The notes under the pieces: generated by a model | Database searches by the model: none | What the model was told of the DNA's origin: nothing | What the model saw: the letters and a program-made list of their open reading frames with translations, nothing else | Origin: Meiothermus sp. CFH 77666 | GTDB lineage: Bacteria; Deinococcota; Deinococci; Deinococcales; Thermaceae | Reading direction: 5' to 3' | Assembly: GCF_017497985.1 (NCBI RefSeq) | Contig: NZ_JAGDFV010000003.1 | Coordinates: 1-64,000 of the forward strand | DNA: 64,000 nucleotides | Shown: positions 48,900-56,783 of the stretch, piece after piece | Layout: the number at the start of each line of letters is the position of its first letter | How positions within the stretch are numbered: the first letter of the stretch is position 1 | Program-made: the position numbers and the translations under genes

Positions 48900-50900
48900 A
48901 TGTTCCGCTACCAGGGCCCTGAACCCAAAGGCGACCAGCCCAAGGCCATCGAGGGGCTGATCGAGGCGTTGCGCGACGGCGAGCGCTTCGTGACCCTGCT
49001 GGGGGCTACCGGCACCGGCAAGACCATCACGATGGCCCAGATCATTGCCCGCCTGAACCGCCCCGCGCTGGTGTTGGCGCCCAACAAGGTGCTGGCTGCC
49101 CAACTGGCTGCCGAGTTCCGCGAGCTTTTCCCCGAAAACGCGGTGGAGTTCTTCATCAGCTACTACGACTACTACCAGCCCGAAGCCTACGTGCCCGGGC
49201 GCGACCTGTACATCGAGAAAGACGCCGCCATCAACCCCGAAATTGAACGCCTGCGCCACTCCACCACCCGCAGCCTGCTCACCCGGCGCGATGTGATTGT
49301 GGTGGCCTCGGTCTCGGCCATCTATGGTTTGGGCAGCCCTGAAGACTACAAAAACATGAGCCTGATTGTGGAGGTGGGGCAGGACTACCCCCGCGAGGCC
49401 CTGATCGAGCGGCTGGTGGATTTGCAATACGAACGGGGCGACTTGCAACTGGAGGCGGGGCGCTTTAGGGCCAGAGGGGAGGTGCTCGAGGTCTGGCCGG
49501 CCTACGAGCAGGAGCCCATCCGCATCGAGCTTTTTGGCAACACCATTGACCGCGTAACGGTGGTGCATCCGGTTACGGGCGAGCGGCTCAAAGACCTGCC
49601 GGGGTTTGTACTGCTGGGGGCCAGCCACTACGCCACGCCGGAGTGGCGCTTGAAGCAGGCTATCCCGGAAATCAGGAAGGAGCTGGAGGAGCGCCTGAAG
49701 GTCTTCGAGGCCGAAGGCAAACTCCTGGAGGCCCAGCGGCTCAAGGAGCGCACCCTCTACGACCTCGAGATGCTCGAGGTGATGGGCACCTGCCCCGGCA
49801 TCGAGAACTACAGCCGCTTTCTGTCGGGCAAGGCGCCGGGCGAAGCGCCCTACACGCTGCTTGACTATTTCCCCGACGATTACCTGGTGCTGCTCGACGA
49901 GTCGCACGTCACCGCGCCGCAGCTTCGGGGGATGTACAACGGCGACTACATGCGCAAGAAAACCCTGGTAGACTACGGCTTCCGCCTGCCCAGCGCCCTC
50001 GACAACCGCCCCCTCAAGTGGAACGAGTTCCTGGAGCGGGCCGGACAGATTGTGTTTGTCTCCGCAACCCCCGGCCCCTACGAACTCGAGGTCTCGGGCC
50101 GGGTGGTCGAGCAGATTATCCGCCCCACCGGCCTCTTGGATCCCCAAGTGACGGTCAAGCCCACCGTGGGCCAGATTGAAGACCTGATGGGGGCCATCCG
50201 CACCCGTGCAGCGCGGGGCGAGCGCACCCTGGTGACGGTGCTGACCGTGCGCATGGCCGAGGAGCTCACAGCCTACCTGGTGGAGCACGGGGTGCGGGCC
50301 CGCTACCTGCACCACGAGCTCGACGCTTTCGAGCGCCAGGCCCTCCTGCGCGACCTGCGCCTGGGCTACTTCGATGCCCTGGTGGGTATCAACCTGCTGC
50401 GCGAGGGGCTCGACCTGCCCGAGGTCTCGCTAGTGGCCATTCTGGACGCCGACAAGCAGGGTTTCCTGCGCTCCGAGCGCTCCCTGATTCAGACCATTGG
50501 GCGGGCGGCGCGCAATGTGGGGGGCGAGGTTTTTCTCTATGCCGACACGGTTTCGGACTCGATGCGGGCCGCCATAGACGAGACCAACCGCCGCCGGGCC
50601 ATCCAGGAAGCCTACAACCTCGAGCACGGCATTACCCCCGCTACCATCCAGAAATCGGTGCGCAAGATGGTCAAGCCCGAGGACTACGAGGCCGAGGCCG
50701 CCGAGGTGGTGCTGGACGACCCCGCCATGCTACAAAGCCTCTTGGAGCAGCTCGAGACCGAGATGTGGGCCGCCTCCGAAGCCCTCGACTTCGAGAAAGC
50801 TGCCAGCCTGCGCGACCAGATGCGTTCACTCGAGGCCCGTATCAAGGGCCTGCCCGAGCCCACCACCACCGGGAAGGGTAAGCGGCGGCGTCGGCGCTAG
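48900..50900 (+). CDS. uvrB: Excinuclease ABC subunit B
   Basis: A 666-residue nucleotide-excision-repair helicase that takes DNA lesions from UvrA and recruits UvrC. Walker A is [10 protein letters not shown], the beta-hairpin region is [16 protein letters not shown], and [47 protein letters not shown] and [12 protein letters not shown] are the helicase motifs. The C-terminal UVR domain ([34 protein letters not shown]) that binds UvrC is present. The last 47 bp are duplicated at 51655. Confidence 0.97.
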   Translation: MFRYQGPEPKGDQPKAIEGLIEALRDGERFVTLLGATGTGKTITMAQIIARLNRPALVLAPNKVLAAQLAAEFRELFPENAVEFFISYYDYYQPEAYVPGRDLYIEKDAAINPEIERLRHSTTRSLLTRRDVIVVASVSAIYGLGSPEDYKNMSLIVEVGQDYPREALIERLVDLQYERGDLQLEAGRFRARGEVLEVWPAYEQEPIRIELFGNTIDRVTVVHPVTGERLKDLPGFVLLGASHYATPEWRLKQAIPEIRKELEERLKVFEAEGKLLEAQRLKERTLYDLEMLEVMGTCPGIENYSRFLSGKAPGEAPYTLLDYFPDDYLVLLDESHVTAPQLRGMYNGDYMRKKTLVDYGFRLPSALDNRPLKWNEFLERAGQIVFVSATPGPYELEVSGRVVEQIIRPTGLLDPQVTVKPTVGQIEDLMGAIRTRAARGERTLVTVLTVRMAEELTAYLVEHGVRARYLHHELDAFERQALLRDLRLGYFDALVGINLLREGLDLPEVSLVAILDADKQGFLRSERSLIQTIGRAARNVGGEVFLYADTVSDSMRAAIDETNRRRAIQEAYNLEHGITPATIQKSVRKMVKPEDYEAEAAEVVLDDPAMLQSLLEQLETEMWAASEALDFEKAASLRDQMRSLEARIKGLPEPTTTGKGKRRRRR

Positions 50901-50902
50901 GC
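50856..50902 (+). repeat. 47-bp direct repeat, original copy at the uvrB tail
   Basis: Encodes the end of UvrB ([14 protein letters not shown] and stop). It matches 51655-51701 at 43 of 47 positions. Confidence 0.88.
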
Positions 50903-50919
50903 TTTTGTACACTGAAGGT

Positions 50920-51303
50920 ATGACCGTTCGCGAGCGCATCCTCAAGCACCTCGAGGCCCTGAGCCCGGCCCAGCTTGAAGAGCTTTTGAGGGAGCTCGAG
51001 GCCCGTACCCGTCCTCCCGTGACAAGGGAGGCGCTGCTGGCCCTACGCGAGCCCATTCAGGCCCTGGCCCGGCGTTGCGGGGTAGAGCGGTTGTGGCAGT
51101 TTGGTTCGGTGGCTCGAGGAGCAGCCCAGGCAGGAAGTGATGTGGATTTTCTTGCCAAGTTTACCCGGGCCAGGCTGGAAGACCGGCTGGACTTCAAGGA
51201 AGGCCTCGAGGCCCTCCTTGGTAGGCCGGTCGAAGTCGTAGAAGCAGGCTACCTTCACCCAGAGGTACAGGAAAGCATTTGGGCCGAGGCCATTGAGCTG
51301 TGA
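50920..51303 (+). CDS. MNT-type nucleotidyltransferase (MntA-like antitoxin)
   Basis: A 127-residue protein with an N-terminal helical extension of about 30 residues. LWQFGSVARGAAQAGSDVDFLAKF gives G62-S63, D74 and D76, the catalytic pattern. It would AMPylate and so silence the HEPN protein encoded next, with a GTGA overlap. TACACT (50908-50913) ends 6 nt before the ATG, so the mRNA is probably leaderless. Confidence 0.87.
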   Translation: MTVRERILKHLEALSPAQLEELLRELEARTRPPVTREALLALREPIQALARRCGVERLWQFGSVARGAAQAGSDVDFLAKFTRARLEDRLDFKEGLEALLGRPVEVVEAGYLHPEVQESIWAEAIEL

Positions 51304-51641
51304 AAAACCCCAGGCTTTACCTGCGACAGATCCTCGAGGCTGCCGACTTTATCCTTGAAACCGCCCATAGCCTACAAGACCTGCAAACCTCCAAGCTGAT
51401 CCGTGACGCAGTGATTCGCAATTTCGAGGTGATGGGTGAGGCCACCAAGCGCCTTTCCCCGGCCTTTCGGGTTCAGCACCCCCAGATGCCCTGGCGCAGC
51501 CTGGCAGGGTTTCGAGATGTGCTCATCTACGACTACGACGAGGTGGCGGTAGAAGTAGTCTGGGACGTAATCCAGAACAGCTTACCGACAGTGCGTCTGG
51601 AGGTGGCCCGGCTGCTGGAGTGCGGGTCTGACTTGGGCTAG
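51300..51641 (+). CDS. HEPN-domain protein (DUF86/HepT-like toxin)
   Basis: A 113-residue helical protein. LIRDAVIRNFEVMGEATKRLSPAFRVQHPQMPWRSLAGFRDVLIYDYDEVAVEVVWDVIQNSLP is clearly DUF86. The expected Rx4HxY motif reads R72-DVLI-Y77-D-Y79, so the catalytic His is Tyr here. It starts with GTG inside the MNT stop. RNase activity is therefore doubtful even though the gene is intact. Confidence 0.85.
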   Translation: MKNPRLYLRQILEAADFILETAHSLQDLQTSKLIRDAVIRNFEVMGEATKRLSPAFRVQHPQMPWRSLAGFRDVLIYDYDEVAVEVVWDVIQNSLPTVRLEVARLLECGSDLG

Positions 51642-51654
51642 ATCGGGACAAAAA

Positions 51655-51701
51655 GAGCCCACCACCGCCGGGAAGGGTAAGTAGCGGCGTCGGCACTAGG
51701 C
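51655..51701 (+). repeat. 47-bp direct repeat, second copy at the ndk stop
   Basis: A slightly diverged copy of the uvrB tail. It carries the stop codon of ndk (CTA at 51696-51698 on this strand), and a TAG now interrupts the old uvrB reading frame. Confidence 0.88.
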
Positions 51702-52112
51702 GATAATCTCTTCGGGCTTGAAGAAAATCCCGATCTCGCGGGCCGCGCTCTCGGGGCTATCGGAGCCGTGGATGATGTTCTCGTCCACCGTGGTGGCAAA
51801 GTCGGCCCGGATGGTACCGGGGGCAGCCTCCCAGGGGCGGGTAGCCCCCATCAGGCGGCGCATCTCGGCAATGGCCCCTGGGCCCTCGACCACCATCGCC
51901 ACCACCGGCCCGCTGGTGATGAAGTTGACCAGCCCCTCGAAGAAGGGTTTGCCTTTGTGCTCACCGTAGTGGGTTTCGGCGGTCTCGCGGGCAATGACCA
52001 TTTTCTTCATGGCCACAATCTTGAAGCCCTTGCGCTCGATACGGTTGATAATTTCGCCTGTAAGGCCACGGCGCACGCCGTCGGGTTTGACCATGATGTA
52101 GGTGCGTTCCAT
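51696..52112 (-). CDS. ndk: Nucleoside diphosphate kinase
   Basis: A 138-residue enzyme that moves phosphate among nucleoside di- and triphosphates. [60 protein letters not shown] and the active-site His in [16 protein letters not shown] are all present. The length is standard. It is convergent with uvrB and the MNT/HEPN pair. Confidence 0.96.
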   Translation of the reverse strand: MERTYIMVKPDGVRRGLTGEIINRIERKGFKIVAMKKMVIARETAETHYGEHKGKPFFEGLVNFITSGPVVAMVVEGPGAIAEMRRLMGATRPWEAAPGTIRADFATTVDENIIHGSDSPESAAREIGIFFKPEEIIA

Positions 52113-52202
52113 ACCGCAGAAGAGTTTACACGCTCGAGGCCAATTGCAGAAGGTCTGCGTCGCCGCCTGCCGATTTTCCTGTAGCTGGGGTTCATAGCGA
52201 AA

Positions 52203-52223
52203 CCCTCCCCTAGGCTGGGGAGG
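52203..52223. terminator. Hairpin between ndk and the foldase gene
   Basis: CCCTCCCC and GGGGAGGG pair around a 6-nt loop. The minus-strand side is followed by TTT, so it may end the foldase transcript weakly. Confidence 0.45.
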
Positions 52224-52241
52224 GCCGTGAATCAGGCAGAA

Positions 52242-54095
52242 CTAGCGATTGGCCGGCGGGTTGGCCGGGGTGGAGGGGTTGCTGCCCGGCTGGTTGCTGT
52301 TGGTTTTGGGTTCTTCCTGCTTGGGTTCTTCTTTCGGCGTGAGCGAGGCCAGCACCTTTTGCAGGTTGTTCTCTACCTTGATGCTTTTGCGCGCTTCCTC
52401 GACCCATTTGCGGGCGGCTTCGGCCCGGCGGGTGGCCAGCACCTGCTGACGGGCTTCCTCCTTAACCTCCTCGAAAGGCCGCAATACCTCGGCCTTGCGG
52501 TCGTTGATGATGAGCACCTGGTAGCTGCCGTCCTCGAGCTTCACCACCTCGCTCACCTCGCCCAGCGGGCCTTTGGGGAAGCTGCCTCGGGTCAGGAATA
52601 CCAGCCGGTTGGGCACGGGCGGCATGGTGCCGGGGTTAACCACGCCAAAGTCTTGCACGGTGCCGCCGTTGGCCTTGGCCAGGTCTTCCAGCTTGCCGCC
52701 CTTGAGGGCCGCCGCCCGGAAGGCATCGGCCTTGGCCTTGTCTTCCTTCTTGAAGTTCACCGCCTGCACCTTGGCCGAAGCCGGGATAACGAAATCTTTC
52801 AGGTTGGAGTCGTAGAACTTGCGCACGTCGGCATCCGAGACGGCAACATTGCGGGTTTGCCAGAGTTGGGCCTGATTGGCGATGTCGGCCTTGGAGCCGA
52901 AGAAGGGCTGACCGAGCCCTTTGGCGGCCTGGTAAATGACCTCGCGCGTGATCAGATTCTCGAGCGTCTGGGGTATGAATAACTGGACGGCCAGCTCCCC
53001 CAGGCCCTGCTGCAACAACTGGGGCAACTGCGGGTTGGAAAAGGCATTCTGGGTCACTTCGCCTAGCTTGATCTCGGTCTCGCCCACCCTGGCTACCACC
53101 GGGTTCTCGAACTTGAAGCTAGCCCCTTCGGCAAACTTCACATTGGCCTTGGCCCGCAGCTCCTCGATGTAGGCTTCCTGTGCACCTTGGCCTTTGATGC
53201 GCTTGGCATCTTCCTTGACCCGATCCTTGACCTCTTCAAACTTCACATCGCCTGCGGGCAGGTACTTCTCCACCTTCACAATGTAGAAGCGGCCTCCGGC
53301 CTCGATGGGCTTGCTGATCTGGCCATCGCGCAGTTTGAACACGGCATCAGCCACGGCGTTGGGGAAGACCACCCGGGTGACCGGGCCGGGTTCGCTCTTG
53401 CCGGCCTCAGCACCCAGGGCACCGCCCTGGTCGGCGTTGAGCTTGGAGTTGGCCCTGGCAATGGCGGCAAAATCGGCGCCGGGCGCGCTGACCTCGGCAT
53501 AGATTTTGTCGGCGGTGGCCTTGTCGTCCAGCACAATCTGGCGGGCCTGTACGCGCTCTTCGTTTTTGTACCGGTCGCGGTTCAGCTCGAAGTAAAGGCG
53601 CATTTCCTCTTCGGTGGGTTCGGCCTTTTTCTGAAGCTCCTCGAGGCGCTTGTTGATGCGGATCTGATTGCGCAGTTCACTACGCAGTTGCGCGTCGGTG
53701 TAACCCACCTGGGCCAGGAAGCGGTCGTAGTCTTCCTTCTTTTGCAGGCCAAAGCGCTCTTTGATGGTGTCTAATTCCTTCTTGAGCTCACCACTGGAAA
53801 CCCCGATACGGGCCGTATCCTGCATCAGCGCGTTGATGACGACAAAATGCTCACCAAAGTTTACGTTCGCAAGATTCCTTAGTAGCCCTTGGGGGTTGGT
53901 GCTCAGGATGGGGTCGCTCTGCTGGGCCCGGGCCAGGTCTAGCTCGTAGACCGGGCGGCCATTCACGGTGAACTCGGTCTTGCCCCGGGTGCTGCGCTGG
54001 CCCTGGGGCGTAAACAGCAGAACCGAACCCGCCACAAAAGCCAGGGCGAGAACCCCAAAGATAATGGCAACGACCCTTCTGTTGATTCCAAACAC
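52242..54095 (-). CDS. Membrane-anchored SurA/PpiD-like peptidyl-prolyl isomerase
   Basis: A 617-residue protein with one N-terminal membrane helix (VVAIIFGVLALAFVAGSVLLF), a SurA_N-like helical region (about 60-200), a parvulin domain around 165-285 (RVQARQIVLDDKATADKIYAEVS, GGALGAEAGKSEPGPVTRVVF, RFYIVKVEK) and a second parvulin-like region around 430-550 (GSFPKGPLGEVSEVVKLEDGSYQVLIINDRK). The tail is Pro/Asn/Glu-rich and disordered. It probably helps envelope proteins fold outside the inner membrane. The start follows a GGAGG. Confidence 0.88.
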   Translation of the reverse strand: MFGINRRVVAIIFGVLALAFVAGSVLLFTPQGQRSTRGKTEFTVNGRPVYELDLARAQQSDPILSTNPQGLLRNLANVNFGEHFVVINALMQDTARIGVSSGELKKELDTIKERFGLQKKEDYDRFLAQVGYTDAQLRSELRNQIRINKRLEELQKKAEPTEEEMRLYFELNRDRYKNEERVQARQIVLDDKATADKIYAEVSAPGADFAAIARANSKLNADQGGALGAEAGKSEPGPVTRVVFPNAVADAVFKLRDGQISKPIEAGGRFYIVKVEKYLPAGDVKFEEVKDRVKEDAKRIKGQGAQEAYIEELRAKANVKFAEGASFKFENPVVARVGETEIKLGEVTQNAFSNPQLPQLLQQGLGELAVQLFIPQTLENLITREVIYQAAKGLGQPFFGSKADIANQAQLWQTRNVAVSDADVRKFYDSNLKDFVIPASAKVQAVNFKKEDKAKADAFRAAALKGGKLEDLAKANGGTVQDFGVVNPGTMPPVPNRLVFLTRGSFPKGPLGEVSEVVKLEDGSYQVLIINDRKAEVLRPFEEVKEEARQQVLATRRAEAARKWVEEARKSIKVENNLQKVLASLTPKEEPKQEEPKTNSNQPGSNPSTPANPPANR

Positions 54096-54138
54096 TTGAC
54101 TGCCTCCTCTGTGCGGTGCTACCCTTCTCTGTGCTTAT

Positions 54139-54214
54139 GCACCCGTAGCTCAGTGGATAGAGCGTTCGCCTCCGGAGCGAAAGGCCACAGGTTCGAGTCC
54201 TGTCGGGTGCGCCA
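54139..54214 (+). tRNA. tRNA-Arg(CCG)
   Basis: A 76-nt cloverleaf with acceptor GCACCCG/CGGGTGC, anticodon loop CTCCGGA (anticodon CCG), GTTCGAGTC T-loop and encoded CCA. Confidence 0.97.
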
Positions 54215-54223
54215 TCTTTATTG

Positions 54224-54249
54224 GGTCGGGCGTAGCCCGGCCTTTTTTT
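54224..54249 (+). terminator. Terminator after tRNA-Arg(CCG)
   Basis: GGTCGGGC and GCCCGGCC pair around GTA (one G-U) and are followed by seven T. Confidence 0.85.
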
Positions 54250-54421
54250 CCGGTAGCATCGCCCCACTGAGCTTTTTGTACCCCGACTTGGTAAGACCAG
54301 GGTTAAGCGTCAGCGAACCTACACCAAGAGGCGATTGTAGCATATCCAGCGATGGGGCTTTGCAACCCGTAGGGTACGTCAGGCTTCAGATCGCCAGGCC
54401 CGCAAGTGCCAAAAACTGCAA

Positions 54422-55120
54422 ATGCCCACACTCTTTCCCCAGCCCAAAGACCTGCGTGAAGCCGCCGCGATGCAAAAGTTGCTGGCGGGAGCGGTGATCG
54501 TAGGGGGGAACCCCGAAGATGCTCGCTACATCGCTGCTCTGGATGCTTCCCACCCGACCCGCTTTTCCAAGCAAAAAGGCCCCTCGGTGGCGGTGGCGGT
54601 GTTGTGGGATCAGCAGAAGGGGGAGGTGCTCGAGGTCGCCACGGCGCAAATGGACGAGGCCCTGCTATTTCCCTACGTGCCCGGTTTTTTGTCCTTCCGT
54701 GAAGCCCCGCTCTATCTGGCCGCACTGGCCGGGCTATCCCGCCCGCCCGAAGTGTTGCTGGTGGATGGACAGGGGATTGCCCACCCCAGAGGGTTGGGGA
54801 TTGCGGCCCACCTGGGGGTGCACCTGGATCTACCGGCCATTGGGGTGGCCAAGACCCTGCTGTTTGGCCGACCGGAAGGCGACCTGCCCCCGGAAGCCGG
54901 TTCGGCGGTAAGGCTGATGAATGGCAGTGTGCAGATCGGCTGGGTTTACCGCAGCCGCACGGGGGTGCAGCCGCTCTTTGTCTCGCCGGGTCACCGGGTC
55001 GGGATGGAAGAAAGCCTGGCCCTGGTGCGTTCGTTGAAGGGGAAAACCCGCCTGCCGGAACCCCTTCGCATCGCCCACATACAGGCGGGGGCGGCCCGGC
55101 GTGCCGCCCGCTCCGAATAA
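54422..55120 (+). CDS. nfi: Endonuclease V
   Basis: A 232-residue DNA repair enzyme that cuts one phosphodiester 3' to deoxyinosine. IAALDAS has the first active-site Asp, FPYVPGFLSFREAPLYLAAL is the wedge region, and LLVDGQGIAHPRGLGIAAHLGVHLDLPAIGVAKTLLFG holds the second Asp and the His region. IGWVYRSRTGVQPLFVSPGHRVG near the end is typical. Length matches the family. Confidence 0.93.
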   Translation: MPTLFPQPKDLREAAAMQKLLAGAVIVGGNPEDARYIAALDASHPTRFSKQKGPSVAVAVLWDQQKGEVLEVATAQMDEALLFPYVPGFLSFREAPLYLAALAGLSRPPEVLLVDGQGIAHPRGLGIAAHLGVHLDLPAIGVAKTLLFGRPEGDLPPEAGSAVRLMNGSVQIGWVYRSRTGVQPLFVSPGHRVGMEESLALVRSLKGKTRLPEPLRIAHIQAGAARRAARSE

Positions 55121-55269
55121 CGACCCTGGGCAGAAGAGTATATTGTGCTGCTCGATACCGGCCCCTGGCTGGCTGAATACACAGGTCGCAGGGATACCCC
55201 ACTGCCGAATGGGTAGGGTGAACTGGATAGACGAAAAGACTTTCAGGATTCCTGCGAGAATGTTATAGA

Positions 55270-55349
55270 CATTCATACCCATACCGGTATGAATGCCCTC
55301 GAGCCCCCTCCTTGCGCGATAGGTACGGTTCTGGACATTCCCAGAACCG
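55270..55349. promoter_or_regulatory. Two palindromes in the nfi to MBL-hydrolase gap
   Basis: CATTCATACC (55270-55279) pairs with GGTATGAATG (55286-55295), and CGGTTCTGG (55326-55334) with CCAGAACCG (55341-55349). No U-run follows either. The rest of 55121-55517 shows no gene; these could be operators for the gene at 55518. Confidence 0.4.
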
Positions 55350-55517
55350 CCAGGGATGGCCCAAAAACTGTGCTGTGTTCACACCACTCGACCCCAACGC
55401 TCCTAACCGTTCAGTGGGAATGTGAAGTGCAACCATGTTTGGCTGGCCCATCTGCACTACGGTTTTTCTTGTACTTTATTTCGTCAAGCAAAGTGAGAGA
55501 ATCCTAAGGAGGTTGTT

Positions 55518-56429
55518 ATGGGTAAAGTGTCTCGTCGAGAAGCCCTCAAGCTGATGGGTGCCACCGGAGCAGTTGCTGCAGCCGGTACACTACCTGCTAT
55601 GGCCCAAGCTGCTCCCGCTACCAACGGGGCGGGCTTCTATCGCTTCAAGCTGGGGGACTATACCCTGACGGTACTGAGCGATGGTCAGACCCCTCCCGGC
55701 AACGCCTTCCCCAACTGGGGTGCTACCCCCGGCAAGCAAGCCGAGTTCGAGGCTGCCCTGCGGGAAAACTTCCTGGATCCTACCCGCTTTATCAATAACT
55801 TCAACCCCATGGTAGTAGATACCGGCCAGGCCAAAATCCTGATTGATACCGGGCGAGGCCAGGCCGGCCAACTACTGGCCAACATGGCCAATGCAGGCAT
55901 CCGCCCCGCCGACATCAACACCGTCTTCATCACCCACGGTCACGGCGACCATATCGGCGGTCTGGTCACGGGCGGTCAGCCTACCTTTCCCAATGCCCGG
56001 CACCTGATCGGCGAAACCGAGATGCAGTTCTGGCTCTCCCAGGCCACCCCCCCGGCCAACCTGGTGGCTCTGCGCGACCGCTTTACCCTGATTCGCCCAG
56101 GAGCCCAGATTGCCCCTGGCCTGACCGCGGTGGATACTGCCGGTCACACCGTGGGCCACCTGGCCGTGCAGATTAGCTCGGGCAACCAGACCCTCTGGCA
56201 CCTGGGCGACGCCGGGGGGCATCACATCCTCTCCTTCCGCTTCCCCGACCACTACCTGGGCTTCGATGCCAACCCCCAGCAGGCCGTGGCCACCCGGGCG
56301 CGGCTGTGGCAGGCCGCTGCTGCAGACCGCATAACGGTGGTGGGCTACCACTTTGCCTGGCCGGGGGTGGGCAACGTGCGCCGGGCGGGCAACGCCTACG
56401 AGTACGTGCCGGCGTTTTTTGTCTTCTAG
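55518..56429 (+). CDS. Exported metallo-beta-lactamase-fold hydrolase
   Basis: A 303-residue protein. The N-terminus SRREALKLMGATGAVAAAGTLPAMAQA looks like a twin-arginine signal peptide. The MBL fold shows FITHGHGDHIGGL (HxHxDH), a later His in TAGHTVGHLAV, and LWHLGDAGGHH. It resembles quorum-quenching and methyl-parathion-hydrolase-like enzymes, but the substrate is unknown. AAGGAGG precedes the ATG. Confidence 0.87.
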   Translation: MGKVSRREALKLMGATGAVAAAGTLPAMAQAAPATNGAGFYRFKLGDYTLTVLSDGQTPPGNAFPNWGATPGKQAEFEAALRENFLDPTRFINNFNPMVVDTGQAKILIDTGRGQAGQLLANMANAGIRPADINTVFITHGHGDHIGGLVTGGQPTFPNARHLIGETEMQFWLSQATPPANLVALRDRFTLIRPGAQIAPGLTAVDTAGHTVGHLAVQISSGNQTLWHLGDAGGHHILSFRFPDHYLGFDANPQQAVATRARLWQAAAADRITVVGYHFAWPGVGNVRRAGNAYEYVPAFFVF

Positions 56430-56466
56430 GCCGATAGCTGATGGCTCATAGCGGATAGCATTGGCC
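56429..56466. repeat. Iterated GGCTAT-type intergenic tract
   Basis: GCCGATAGCTGATGGCTCAT followed by AGCGGATAGCATTGGCC lies between the hydrolase stop and its terminator. Confidence 0.5.
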
Positions 56467-56470
56467 TTGA

Positions 56471-56502
56471 AAGCCCTCCTCGAGCCCTCGAGGAGGGCTT
56501 TT
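56471..56502 (+). terminator. Terminator after the exported hydrolase gene
   Basis: AAGCCCTCCTCGAG and CTCGAGGAGGGCTT form a perfect 14-bp stem followed by TTTT. The region on to 56626 shows no gene. Confidence 0.88.
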
Positions 56503-56626
56503 GCTGCGTCGTGTTGAGTGGGTCAAATCCCTCAGCCCATCTACTCAGGGGTGCGGTTCAAAACACAGCACCCGGATGGATGCCGGGTTGGGTGCCGTGA
56601 CCAACGTACTGTGCAAGTATTTTTGA

Positions 56627-56727
56627 GCGCTCTTCACAATTTTCGAGCTATCCGAACATCAAGATAGCTTTGTCCTGAACAGAACAGTGGCCGCCTGGAT
56701 GGGCGGCCACGTCTGTGAAGGGCGCGA
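56627..56727 (+). repeat. Palindromic dispersed element, short form, copy R5
   Basis: Ends AGCGCTCTTCACAAT and CTGTGAAGGGCGCGAT form an imperfect inverted repeat. The core is TTGTCCTGAACAGAACAGTG, and GTGGCCGCC pairs with GGCGGCCAC. This is the cleanest copy in the window. Confidence 0.8.
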
Positions 56728-56783
56728 TATACTTTTCTTACGACCCAGGCCGTACCATCAAAGTCAAAGCAAAGGAGAAGCCT

